Source: Acidimicrobiales bacterium
Lineage (GTDB): Bacteria > Actinomycetota > Acidimicrobiia > Acidimicrobiales > Aldehydirespiratoraceae
Assembly (NCBI GenBank): GCA_029247365.1
Contig: JAQWLJ010000054.1
Location: 1 to 32,315, forward strand
Length of the DNA: 32,315 nt
Direction: 5' to 3'
How positions within the stretch are numbered: the first letter of the stretch is position 1; every line of letters starts with the position of its first letter. Positions 8,340-15,755 of the stretch are shown here, piece after piece. The notes under the pieces were generated by a model, which was not told where the DNA came from, did no database searches, and saw only the letters and a list, made by a program, of their open reading frames with translations. Position numbers and translations under genes: made by a program.

Positions 8340-8831
8340 TCAGGCTCCCTGCTCGCTCGTTGTCTTGAGTTGCACGGCGGCTTCTTGCACCGCACGCACG
8401 ATCTTGTCGTAGCCCGTGCACCGGCAGAGGTTGCCGGCGAGGCCGTATCGAATCTCGGTTTCGGTTGGGTCGGGGTTCTCGTCAAGCAGCGCTTTGGCTG
8501 CCACAAGAAACCCTGGGGTGCAGACACCGCATTGGAGGGCGGCGCCCTCGAGGAAGGTCTGTTGCAGCGGGTGGAGCTGATCACCGTCGGCGATGCCCTC
8601 CACGGTGACGATCTCGCGCCCCTCGGCCTCGGGGGCCAAGATGAGGCACGAGCAATTCAGCTTGCCGTCGAAGAGGACCGAGCAGGAACCACAGTCGCCA
8701 GTACCGCAGCCTTCCTTGGTTCCGATAAGACCAAGCTCATCGCGCAACGCATCGAGCAGCGACGTGGAGTCGGCCGACAAGAAGTCGGTCGGCTCGCCGT
8801 TGACGGTGCAGTTGATGTGTGTTCGTGACAT
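8340..8831 (-). CDS. Molybdenum hydroxylase 2Fe-2S (small) subunit
   Basis: A 163-residue ferredoxin-like subunit. The plant-type [2Fe-2S] motif CGTGDCGSC with a further Cys in LNCSC is in the first half. The second, helical [2Fe-2S] domain has CGVC (in LQCGVCTPG) and CRC (in NLCRCTG). It carries electrons from the Mo site in the large subunit to FAD in the medium subunit. The ATG at 8831 is preceded by AAGGAG 10 nt upstream. The 5' end overlaps the end of the FAD subunit gene, and the stop is 1 bp before the large subunit start, so the M-S-L subunits are tightly co-expressed. Confidence 0.92.
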   Translation of the reverse strand: MSRTHINCTVNGEPTDFLSADSTSLLDALRDELGLIGTKEGCGTGDCGSCSVLFDGKLNCSCLILAPEAEGREIVTVEGIADGDQLHPLQQTFLEGAALQCGVCTPGFLVAAKALLDENPDPTETEIRYGLAGNLCRCTGYDKIVRAVQEAAVQLKTTSEQGA

Positions 8832-9693
8832 GTAGATCAGGCTCCTTCTGGGCGCGTTCAGCAGCAATGACCACAGCGCGCTTCGCGAGCACGCCGGCGA
8901 CCTGGGTGCGGTACTCGACGGTGCCGCGCTTGTCGTCGATGGGGTTGCAGGCCGCCGACGCAGCGGCGGCCACGGCAGCGAGGGTCTCATCGTCGAGGCG
9001 AGACCCGACGAGAGCGGCTTCGGCATCGGGGACGCGCACCGCGGTCGGGGCCACGGCACCGAGCACCACGCTGGCAGAGCTGACCGTGTCGCCATCCATG
9101 GTGAGGCGGACGGCCGCCCCGACGACGGCGATGTCCATCTCGGTGCGGGGGGTCATCCGCAGGTAGGCGTCGCCCGTACTGATCGGAGCGTCATCGATCT
9201 CAAACTCGACAATGAACTCGCCGTCAGCAAGTGAGGTCCGGCCCGGCCCGGTCACGACATCGGCGACAGAGACAGTGCGCTGGCCGCCAGCGCCAGCGAT
9301 CACGGCCCGGGCGCCCGACGCGATCATCGCGGGCACCGAGTCGGCAGCCGGAGAGCCGTTGCACAGGTTGCCGCCGAGGCTCGAGCGGTTCTGAATCTGG
9401 TCGGAACCGATCAGACCGGCGCCTTCAGAGATACCGGGGTACATGCCGACGAACTCAGCGTTATGGGTGAGGTCAGAGGCCGGGGTAGCCGCCCCGACGG
9501 TCCACTGACCATCGGCGTGCGACACCGACGTCAGCCGATCGATCCGCTTCAGGTCGACCATCGCCGACGGCTCGGACCGGCCGGAGCGCATCTGAGGGAC
9601 GAGGTCGGTCGCACCTGCGAAAACCCGAGAGCCCGGGTTATCGGCCAAGAGCGAGCAAGCCTCATCCACCGTCGTGGGAGCGGCGTATTGCAT
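8737..9693 (-). CDS. Molybdenum hydroxylase FAD-binding (medium) subunit
   Basis: A 318-residue CoxM/XdhB-type FAD subunit. The FAD pyrophosphate motifs of this family are visible as AGATDLVPQMR (about 26-36) and SSLGGNLCNGSPAAD (about 109-123), followed by the C-terminal CO_deh_flav_C-like domain. It passes electrons from the 2Fe-2S subunit to the final acceptor. The ATG at 9693 has AGGA about 9 nt upstream and is the first gene of the operon. The frame runs 95 bp into the 2Fe-2S gene; the last 35 or so residues are unlike the family and Arg-rich. A two-base frame change near 8850 would place a stop just before the 2Fe-2S start, so either a sequencing or real frameshift or a genuine long overlap exists. 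Confidence 0.88.
   Translation of the reverse strand: MQYAAPTTVDEACSLLADNPGSRVFAGATDLVPQMRSGRSEPSAMVDLKRIDRLTSVSHADGQWTVGAATPASDLTHNAEFVGMYPGISEGAGLIGSDQIQNRSSLGGNLCNGSPAADSVPAMIASGARAVIAGAGGQRTVSVADVVTGPGRTSLADGEFIVEFEIDDAPISTGDAYLRMTPRTEMDIAVVGAAVRLTMDGDTVSSASVVLGAVAPTAVRVPDAEAALVGSRLDDETLAAVAAAASAACNPIDDKRGTVEYRTQVAGVLAKRAVVIAAERAQKEPDLHVTNTHQLHRQRRADRLLVGRLHVAARCVAR
8842..8847 (-). promoter_or_regulatory. Shine-Dalgarno of the 2Fe-2S subunit gene
   Basis: AAGGAG on the minus strand lies 10 nt before the ATG at 8831. It falls inside the 3' end of the FAD subunit gene and decides the start of the small subunit. Confidence 0.65.
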
Positions 9694-9794
9694 TGAGCAA
9701 TCCTTTGCTTTGTGAGCTGCGAGATTGTGAGCATGCCACGTCGAGGCGCCGGACGCTGAACCCGCCGACAACCTTCGCATGTCATGATTCGCTG

Positions 9795-10172
9795 ATGCAG
9801 CGAACGTCCATCGAGATCGCAAGCCTGTCGCATCTCGCACCACTTCCCGCCGCCAGCAAGGTCGGCCCATTGCTCGAGTCGAGCATCACCACGCCGTTCA
9901 ATCCTGGCACCCGCAATCTGCCTCCTACGTTTGCGGAACAAGCCGAGAATCTGTTCATCCACATGGAGCAGATGCTCGAGGCGGCTGGCGGCGGTTGGGA
10001 GCACGTGGCCAAGATCACCTTTTTCCTCGCCGAGCCCGAGAGTCGAGCCAAGCTGAACGTTCCGTGGCTCGAGCGGTTCCCCAACGAGGCGTCACGGCCA
10101 GCCCGCCACATCATGGAGGTCGATGCCGGAACGTCAAAGGTGACGTGCATTTTCACCGCCTACATTGCGTGA
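9795..10172 (+). CDS. Rid-family (YjgF/RidA-like) protein
   Basis: A 125-residue member of the Rid superfamily. The central helix segment (FAEQAENLFIHMEQMLEAAG) and the C-terminal RPARHIMEVDAG block are typical, and R104 matches the substrate-binding Arg of RidA. The Glu that RidA uses in its C-terminal E-A-I-A strand is not present (TAYIA here), so it is probably not a standard 2-aminoacrylate/imine deaminase but one of the divergent groups found in catabolic operons. The ATG at 9795 is used because upstream codons do not look like the family. It is divergent from the molybdenum hydroxylase operon (101 bp apart) and 2 nt before the RraA-like gene. Confidence 0.8.
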   Translation: MQRTSIEIASLSHLAPLPAASKVGPLLESSITTPFNPGTRNLPPTFAEQAENLFIHMEQMLEAAGGGWEHVAKITFFLAEPESRAKLNVPWLERFPNEASRPARHIMEVDAGTSKVTCIFTAYIA

Positions 10173-10174
10173 CT

Positions 10175-10915
10175 ATGGAAGATCCCGGGTACGACAAGGA
10201 CACACGGCCGCTCATACTTACCGATGAGCTGAAGGCAAAACTCAACGCCGTGGCGACGCCGACCCTGGCCGGCGCGCTTCAGGATCGAGATATCGAGAAC
10301 GGCATCCTCGTCGGCCTCAAGCCAACGCGGCCAGACCTCCGGCTACTCGGCTACGCCCACACCCTTCGCTACGTGCCCAAGGCCCCAGAGTTCAATGCCC
10401 GAACCAAAGGCCGCAACATGCAGCGTTTCGCGATCGAGACGATCGAGGACGACGAGGTTCTCATCATGGAGGCACGCTACGAGGTGCTCGCCGGCACGAT
10501 CGGCGACATCTACTCAATGCGGGTCAAGCAGCGCGGCGGCACAGGCGTAATCACCGATGGCTGCCTGCGTGATACGCCCGGTATCACCGAGATCGACCTT
10601 CCCGTGTATCACTACGCCTCGCACGGTGCCCGAGTTGGCCGGATCCACACGGCGCTCGACCACCAGGTGCCGATCGTGTGTGCAGGGGTCACCGTCTTCC
10701 CGGGCGACATCCTCGTCGGGGACGCCGAAGGAGTCTGTGTGCTCCCCGCCCGACTCGTCGAAGAGATCGCCGACCAGTGCGTCGAGGACGAACTTCGCGA
10801 GGAATGGGGGCTGTGGCGGGTGTCCGATGGCGAGCCGATCGACACGACGTTCCCCATGCACAAGAGCCGCCAAGCCGAATACGAGACCTGGAAGCGCGAC
10901 ATCAAGGGGCTGTAA
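10175..10915 (+). CDS. RraA-like protein (HMG/CHA aldolase family)
   Basis: A 246-residue RraA/DlpA-type protein. The phosphate/metal site DGCLRD (128-133, with R132 and D133) and the PGDILVGDAEGVCVLP block (176-191) are characteristic. In the aldolase members this Arg-Asp pair binds the 2-oxo acid and the divalent metal, and the reaction is retro-aldol cleavage or oxaloacetate decarboxylation. The true RNase E regulator RraA of gamma-proteobacteria is shorter (about 160 residues) and lacks the long C-terminal extension seen here (about 200-246), so a catabolic aldolase or hydratase-like role is more likely. It follows the Rid gene by 2 nt and probably forms a two-gene operon with it. Confidence 0.82.
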   Translation: MEDPGYDKDTRPLILTDELKAKLNAVATPTLAGALQDRDIENGILVGLKPTRPDLRLLGYAHTLRYVPKAPEFNARTKGRNMQRFAIETIEDDEVLIMEARYEVLAGTIGDIYSMRVKQRGGTGVITDGCLRDTPGITEIDLPVYHYASHGARVGRIHTALDHQVPIVCAGVTVFPGDILVGDAEGVCVLPARLVEEIADQCVEDELREEWGLWRVSDGEPIDTTFPMHKSRQAEYETWKRDIKGL

Positions 10916-11216
10916 CCATACGAACTGTCTCTCAGAGCCGATCATGTTGCCGTTGGTGACGATGCCGACCGACAACATCGTGACCCCAATGCCGTAAGCC
11001 GGCTAAGCGAGCGGCGCCAAGCCAACCATCAGGGCAGGCACACAGAGCAGCGAGAGACCGAGCCGCGGCGCAGGTTACCACCCTGTGCAACATCGGCTTC
11101 CGCCGCTCCCAAAGCTGGCTCTGGTCCCCCGCCGTCAAACCCGCTGACATCCCCGCACTGCTCGCCAGCCCCACGATCCAACCCAACGGTGCCGACCGGC
11201 GATCTACCATCCGACC
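10916..11216. other. 301-bp gap without a supported gene
   Basis: No complete gene, tRNA or clear terminator is seen. Between about 11071 and 11190 one plus-strand frame reads like protein (QVTTLCNIGFRRSQSW and following residues) but has no start and runs out of frame into the next gene, so it may be a decayed gene end. The right end holds the -10 box of the acyl-CoA dehydrogenase gene. Confidence 0.4.
11205..11210 (+). promoter_or_regulatory. -10 box of acyl-CoA dehydrogenase gene (leaderless)
   Basis: TACCAT fits TANNNT and ends 6 nt before the ATG at 11217. No Shine-Dalgarno is present, consistent with a leaderless mRNA. Confidence 0.5.
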
Positions 11217-12377
11217 ATGGACTTCTCGCCAAACCCCGACCACGGGTTGATCATCGAAGCGGTCGACGCCGTTTGCGCCCAGTACGACGACACTTACTGG
11301 GCCGAATGCGACGAGAAGCACGAGTTTCCCTGGGACTTCTACGACGACATGGCGGCTGGCGGCTGGGTCGGCATTGTGATTCCTGAAGAGTTCGGCGGAG
11401 GGGATCAGGGCATCACTGAGGGCGCGCTCATTCTCAACCGGGTGGCGGCAAGCGGCGCGGCTATGAACGGCTCGACCGCACTGCACCTCACGATGTTTGG
11501 GCTCAACCCGGTTGTGAAGTTCGGCAACGACCGCCTCAAGGAGACCTTCCTGCCCCGCGCTGCCGCTGGTGACCTGCACGTGGCGTTCGGTGTCACCGAA
11601 CCCGATGCCGGCACCGACACGAGCCGGATTGTCACCCGCGCCGTCGAAGACGGTATGGGCGGCTGGATCGTGAACGGCCGCAAGATCTGGACGAGCAAGG
11701 CGCTTGAGTCCGAGGTCTGTCTCCTCCTCGCCCGAACCGATGGCGAACCCGGTTCCTTCAATGGCCTCACCCTCTTTCTGGTCGACCTCAACCCCGCACA
11801 CTGCGAGATCGCGCCAATCCCAAAAGTCGGCCGCAACGCGGTCGCGTCGTGCGAGGTTGCCTACGACGATCTGCCCGTCGAGGCATGGCGGATGGTCGGT
11901 GAGCGGGGTCGCGGCTTCAACCACATCCTGCACGGTCTCAATCCCGAGCGGATCCTGCTCGCCGGTATGGCCTGCGGCATTGGTGAAGCTGCGCTCCGGC
12001 GGGCGACCAACTACGCGACCGAGCGTGAAGTGTTCGGTCGACAAATCGGCGCGAACCAGGCCATCTCCCATCCGTTGGCGAAGGCCCACATGGAGCTCAA
12101 TGCGGCCAAGACACTGATGATGCACGCCGCTTGGATGTACGACAACGGTTACGAGTGCGGTGAGCTCGCCAACACCGCCAAGTACCTTGCAGCCGAAGCG
12201 TCGTTCTTCGCGGCCGATCAAGCGATGCAGACTCACGGAGGTCTCGGCTACGCAAGCGAGTACCACGTCGAGCGGTACTGGCGCGAGGCCCGGCTGCAGC
12301 GGATCGCCCCGGTTAGCCAGGAGATGACACTGAACTACATCGCGCAAAACGTGATGGGATTGCCAAGGAGCTACTAG
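11217..12377 (+). CDS. Acyl-CoA dehydrogenase
   Basis: A 386-residue FAD-dependent acyl-CoA dehydrogenase. Signature 1 (FGVTEPDAGTDTS) is at 124-136, the central beta domain follows, and the C-terminal helical domain has THGGLGYASEYHVERYWREA. The usual catalytic Glu of short/medium-chain enzymes (in E-G-T) is missing (IAPVSQEM). E244 in LNPERILLAG lies where isovaleryl-CoA dehydrogenase has its catalytic Glu254, so this protein probably uses the isovaleryl/long-chain arrangement and may prefer branched acyl-CoAs. Electrons would go to ETF. It heads a unit with the epoxide-hydrolase-like gene 21 bp downstream and has its own leaderless promoter. Confidence 0.9.
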   Translation: MDFSPNPDHGLIIEAVDAVCAQYDDTYWAECDEKHEFPWDFYDDMAAGGWVGIVIPEEFGGGDQGITEGALILNRVAASGAAMNGSTALHLTMFGLNPVVKFGNDRLKETFLPRAAAGDLHVAFGVTEPDAGTDTSRIVTRAVEDGMGGWIVNGRKIWTSKALESEVCLLLARTDGEPGSFNGLTLFLVDLNPAHCEIAPIPKVGRNAVASCEVAYDDLPVEAWRMVGERGRGFNHILHGLNPERILLAGMACGIGEAALRRATNYATEREVFGRQIGANQAISHPLAKAHMELNAAKTLMMHAAWMYDNGYECGELANTAKYLAAEASFFAADQAMQTHGGLGYASEYHVERYWREARLQRIAPVSQEMTLNYIAQNVMGLPRSY

Positions 12378-12387
12378 CGAACGACCC

Positions 12388-12393
12388 AGGAGG
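12388..12393 (+). promoter_or_regulatory. Strong Shine-Dalgarno of the epoxide-hydrolase-like gene
   Basis: AGGAGG ends 5 nt before the ATG at 12399. Its presence on an internal gene, against its absence on the leaderless first genes, supports translation from the same mRNA as the acyl-CoA dehydrogenase. Confidence 0.7.
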
Positions 12394-12398
12394 ACCCC

Positions 12399-12779
12399 AT
12401 GGGCACCCCACTCGACACGGTGAACGAGTTCATCACCCGGATCAACGCCGGCGACCTCGCGGGAGCGCTGCATCTTTGCCACCCCGACATCGAGTACGAC
12501 AACGTGCCGATGGGCAAGAATCTTGGTGTCGCTGCGGCCCGTGAGTTCCTTACCCCGATGGTCGACGGGATGGACTCGGTCCACTGGATGGTTCACCGCG
12601 AGGCCGAGACCGAAACGATGGCCTTCAACGAGCGCACCGACCGCTTTCTCAAGGGGGGCCGCCACGCCGACATCCCAGTCATGGGGGTGTGGGAGGTAGA
12701 CGATGGCGGCCTGATCACCCTTTGGCGCGACTACTTCGACATGGGCGCGGTCGCCGAGGTAGGAGCCCTTTCCTCCTGA
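12399..12779 (+). CDS. Limonene-1,2-epoxide hydrolase-like protein
   Basis: A 126-residue alpha+beta barrel protein of the LEH/SnoaL-like group. All active-site residues recalled for Rhodococcus limonene-1,2-epoxide hydrolase are in place: Y33 and N35 (EYDNVPM; LEH Y53 and N55), R79 and D81 (NERTD; R99 and D101) and D111 (WRDYFD; D132). These hold and activate the water that opens the epoxide in one step. A mycobacterial relative (EphG) acts on a sterol epoxide, so steroid or terpenoid epoxides are candidate substrates. It follows the acyl-CoA dehydrogenase by 21 bp and faces a P450, which could make the epoxide. Hydrolase activity is well supported; the substrate is inferred. Confidence 0.85.
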   Translation: MGTPLDTVNEFITRINAGDLAGALHLCHPDIEYDNVPMGKNLGVAAAREFLTPMVDGMDSVHWMVHREAETETMAFNERTDRFLKGGRHADIPVMGVWEVDDGGLITLWRDYFDMGAVAEVGALSS

Positions 12780-12860
12780 TCGCTCGTCAGCCGCTGAGTG
12801 GCCCCTGCCCCTGCGTGAGCCGCACGACAAGAGCTGAAGCGGATCGTCAGGACGTGGTAC

Positions 12861-14123
12861 TCACCATTCGACCGGCAAGCGCTCCAGGCCCAACACGAAG
12901 TTGCCTGTACGTTCCGGTCGCTTCTGCTGGACACCGGTGAGACAGATCTCAGGGAGGCGGTCCAGGACCTCTTCGAACAAAACCCTGAGCTCGAGTCGGG
13001 CCAAGCTCGCTCCCAGGCAGAAGTGCCGGCCGTTGGCCCCGAACGCCTGATGCTTGTTCGGCGATCGCGTGATATCGAATTCGTCTGCACTCAGTCCGAA
13101 CTCGGTCTCATCACGATTACCCGAGAGATACAGCAACAGGGTGCGGTCGCCGGCGAGGATCGACTGACCGGCGACCTCGACGTCGATGGTCGCCGTCCGG
13201 CTCATGTTCCGAACCGGCGTGACCCACCGGAGCATCTCCTCGATCGCCCCTGGCAACAGCGAGCGATCAGCACGCAACGCCGCAAGCTGTTCGGGATGCA
13301 GGAGCAGGGCCTCGAGACCGCCTGACATCACGTGGCGGGTCGTCTCGTCGCCGCCCACCAGGATCAGCATCGTCTCGTAGATGAGATCCTCAGCCGACAT
13401 CGGCTCGTCGCGAATCGACGCATCGGGGTGCATGAGGAGCGAGATCAGATCGTCAGCATTCGGGTCGCTGCGAGTACCCATCTCGTTGACGATGTACTCG
13501 ACCCACTCCATCACTGCCGCCACAACTTGATCACGGAACTCCTCGTCAACCCCGCCAGTAGCAAAGAGGTCGGACCAGTGCAGGAGCTTGGCCTCATCGG
13601 CGAGGGGAAGTCCCATGAGGGTGGCGATCATGCGAAGCGGGATCGGCATGGCGATGTCGGTCACGAAATCGCACCGACCGACGTCGATCACACCATCGAT
13701 CAACTCAGTGACGGTCGCCCGAAGGAAGTCCTCGTGGGCGGCGACCCGCTTCGGCGTGAAACCCAACGAGACCAGCCGGCGCCGCCGCGTGTGGTCAGGC
13801 GGATCGGCGTTGATCATTGACGGTACGGCCGACTCGGGGCGAGAGCCCTTCACCGAACAGAATGTGGCGTGGTCGGCCTCGATGCGTTGGATATCGGCGT
13901 GGCGGGTAATCGCCCACAGCCCGGTCTCGTCATCCCAGTAGACCGGGGCGTGCGCGCGCATCCACGCCATCCGTTCGAACGGGTCAGCGTGGAAGTCGGT
14001 CGACATCACGACCAGGTCATTGCGCGTTGGATGCTCGGGCGTGCGATGAACGATCGTCGACCGATCGAAGCTGTAGTCGTTCAGCGGGTCGTCAGCGGAT
14101 TCGTCACCATGAGCGTCAGTCAT
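12861..14123 (-). CDS. Cytochrome P450
   Basis: A 420-residue soluble bacterial P450 with no membrane anchor. The I-helix oxygen-activation motif GGDETT is at 257-262, the K-helix ExxR pair is E296/R299, and the heme-ligand loop FGANGRHFCLG has the axial Cys at 369. The segment NADPPDHTRRRRLVSLGFTP is typical of the actinobacterial CYP families acting on sterols, terpenes and fatty acids (CYP125/142-like in feel, not proven). The ATG at 14123 is preferred to the TTG nine bases upstream. It lies 14 nt after the acyl-CoA dehydrogenase gene and likely shares its mRNA, so hydroxylation and beta-oxidation of the same substrate are plausible. No ferredoxin or reductase partner gene is nearby. Confidence 0.92.
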   Translation of the reverse strand: MTDAHGDESADDPLNDYSFDRSTIVHRTPEHPTRNDLVVMSTDFHADPFERMAWMRAHAPVYWDDETGLWAITRHADIQRIEADHATFCSVKGSRPESAVPSMINADPPDHTRRRRLVSLGFTPKRVAAHEDFLRATVTELIDGVIDVGRCDFVTDIAMPIPLRMIATLMGLPLADEAKLLHWSDLFATGGVDEEFRDQVVAAVMEWVEYIVNEMGTRSDPNADDLISLLMHPDASIRDEPMSAEDLIYETMLILVGGDETTRHVMSGGLEALLLHPEQLAALRADRSLLPGAIEEMLRWVTPVRNMSRTATIDVEVAGQSILAGDRTLLLYLSGNRDETEFGLSADEFDITRSPNKHQAFGANGRHFCLGASLARLELRVLFEEVLDRLPEICLTGVQQKRPERTGNFVLGLERLPVEW

Positions 14124-14137
14124 GGCCGCCAAGTCTG

Positions 14138-15250
14138 TCAGACCCGCGGTTCGCGAGGCAGTCCGAGCACGCGTTCACCGAGGATGTTTCGCATGACGTC
14201 CGAGGTGCCGCCCATGATCGTGTAGGCGGGGTTGTACGCGAACGCGTGGGTCGCGAGGCTGTCAGTAACGGCCTCCATACCCAGCGACTTGGCTGCGAAG
14301 TTGGCCACTCGTTGCTGATGCTCGGTGCAGAAACACTTGGTCGCGGCGCTGAAGCCAGCTGGCGCCTGCCTGAGCGCCTCGCGGTAGACCAGGATCCGAC
14401 CGAGTCGGTAGCCAGTCTCAAGGGCCGCGGTCTCTTGGCGGACGAGCGGGTCAGTGGTGTCGGCCGCCGCAACGGCCCGGCTGTACAACGGCTTGTTAGA
14501 GACAAGACGATCGATGCCACCTCGTTCGTGCTCGAGTTGGGTCATCGTCTGCTTGAACGCAGCGCCCTCAACGCCGACCAGGTTCTCGACCGGGACACGG
14601 ACGTCGGTGAAAAACACCTCGCAGAAGTGCTGGTTTGTCGTCATGTCCATGATCGGTCGTATTTCGATTCCGGGCAGACCCATCGGCACGATCAGTTCGC
14701 TGACACCCTTGTGCGGCGGACCCTCGGCGATGGTGCGACAGATCAGGTAGATGTAGTCAGACGAGGCGGCGAAGGACGTCCAAATCTTCTGCCCGTTGAC
14801 CACAAACACGTCGCCATCACGGACCGCTGACGTCTTGAGATTCGCGAGGTCGGAGCCGGCGTCGGGTTCACTCATGCCGATACACCAGGTGGTATCGCCA
14901 CTGAGCATGCCCGGCAAGAACTCCGCCTGCTGATCAGGCGTGCCGAAGTTGATAAGGGCGGGACCCATCTGGCGATCGGCAAACCAACTCGCCGCGATCG
15001 GCGCGCCAACCGAGATCATCTCCTCACCCATGATGATGCGGGCAAGGTTGGACTGACCGCCGCCACCGAATTCGGTCGGCCACGTCATGCCGATCCAGCC
15101 TTCGTCGCTCAGCCGCTTGCTGAACTCCTTCGAATAGCCGTTGATCCACGAATCGGTGTGGGCGCCGAACTCGGCGATGCCTTCGGCTGCGAGCGTCCGC
15201 GCCCGCTCGCGTAGCGACTGCAATTCGGTTGGCAGTTCGAAGTCGAGCAT
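14138..15250 (-). CDS. Acyl-CoA dehydrogenase (FadE-like)
   Basis: A 370-residue acyl-CoA dehydrogenase. Signature 1 appears as IGMSEPDAGSDLANLK, the substrate loop as VNGQKIWTSFA, and the C-terminus as MGGTSDVMRNILGERVLGLP. Gly takes the place of Glu in the usual E-G-T-S motif. A Glu in LEHERGGIDR sits at the helix-G position used by isovaleryl/long-chain enzymes and by several steroid-side-chain FadE proteins. The ATG at 15250 has GGAGGT 7 nt upstream, which decides the start; the frame extends further upstream only by crossing the divergent thioesterase gene. It precedes the P450 gene and is divergent from the thioesterase (36 bp between starts). Confidence 0.9.
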   Translation of the reverse strand: MLDFELPTELQSLRERARTLAAEGIAEFGAHTDSWINGYSKEFSKRLSDEGWIGMTWPTEFGGGGQSNLARIIMGEEMISVGAPIAASWFADRQMGPALINFGTPDQQAEFLPGMLSGDTTWCIGMSEPDAGSDLANLKTSAVRDGDVFVVNGQKIWTSFAASSDYIYLICRTIAEGPPHKGVSELIVPMGLPGIEIRPIMDMTTNQHFCEVFFTDVRVPVENLVGVEGAAFKQTMTQLEHERGGIDRLVSNKPLYSRAVAAADTTDPLVRQETAALETGYRLGRILVYREALRQAPAGFSAATKCFCTEHQQRVANFAAKSLGMEAVTDSLATHAFAYNPAYTIMGGTSDVMRNILGERVLGLPREPRV

Positions 15251-15257
15251 CGACGAC

Positions 15258-15263
15258 ACCTCC
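15258..15263 (-). promoter_or_regulatory. Shine-Dalgarno of the FadE-like gene
   Basis: GGAGGT on the minus strand lies 7 nt before the ATG at 15250 and fixes that start. This gene is therefore leadered, unlike many of its neighbours. Confidence 0.65.
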
Positions 15264-15274
15264 GCCTGGAACGG

Positions 15275-15280
15275 TAGCTT
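15275..15280 (+). promoter_or_regulatory. -10 box of the thioesterase gene (leaderless)
   Basis: TAGCTT fits TANNNT and ends 6 nt before the ATG at 15287. No Shine-Dalgarno is present. Confidence 0.5.
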
Positions 15281-15286
15281 CGCCTG

Positions 15287-15736
15287 ATGTCGTATACCCC
15301 GGCGGACCCGAACTGGCGAGCTCGCATCGATCGCGAGTTCGCTGCTCAGGCCTTCATGCGCACGACCAACACCAGCCTCCACAACGTCGCACCCGGAGTC
15401 GTCGACGTGGTCGTCGAGAATCACGAGGCGATCAGTCAGCAGTACGGCTATGTGCACGGCGGGGTCGTCGGTGCGCTCCTCGACACGGCGTGCGGATTCT
15501 CGACGATGACCCTGTTGCCGACCGATCACATGGTCTTGACAGTTGAGTACAAGGTGAACTTCCTTCGTCCCGCGCAAGGCGCCCACTTCGTCGCTGCGGG
15601 CCGGGTCGTGAAGGCCGGGAGGACGATCCTCGTGTGCGAAGCGGAACTCATCGCCGACAACGCCGTCGACCGCCCGCTCGCCACCATGACCGCGACAATG
15701 ATGTCGACCCCTTTTCGCGGGGTCGGGGCGAGTTGA
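15287..15736 (+). CDS. PaaI-type hotdog thioesterase
   Basis: A 149-residue hotdog-fold acyl-CoA thioesterase. The segment GYVHGGVVGALLDTACG contains the HGG turn and the catalytic-helix Asp of the PaaI group, followed by TVEYKVNFLRPA, the usual central strand. These enzymes release CoA from aryl- or acyl-CoAs and often rescue CoA from dead-end esters. Length and motif order are normal. It is divergent from the FadE-like/P450 genes and converges with marR. The context suggests housekeeping of the acyl-CoA pathway encoded around it. Confidence 0.88.
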   Translation: MSYTPADPNWRARIDREFAAQAFMRTTNTSLHNVAPGVVDVVVENHEAISQQYGYVHGGVVGALLDTACGFSTMTLLPTDHMVLTVEYKVNFLRPAQGAHFVAAGRVVKAGRTILVCEAELIADNAVDRPLATMTATMMSTPFRGVGAS

Positions 15737-15755
15737 CCCGCTCGCAGGTCCAGGT

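Noticed and set aside
5821-9693. Aerobic CO dehydrogenase (coxMSL)
   Set aside because: Subunit order fits, but the large subunit has AYRAPSAPHA instead of the form I or form II CoxL active-site signature.
10932-12830. A 632-residue open frame on the minus strand
   Set aside because: It lies antisense to the acyl-CoA dehydrogenase and LEH-like genes, which have complete motifs; the product is Val/Arg/His-rich with no family features, a usual shadow frame in GC-rich DNA.
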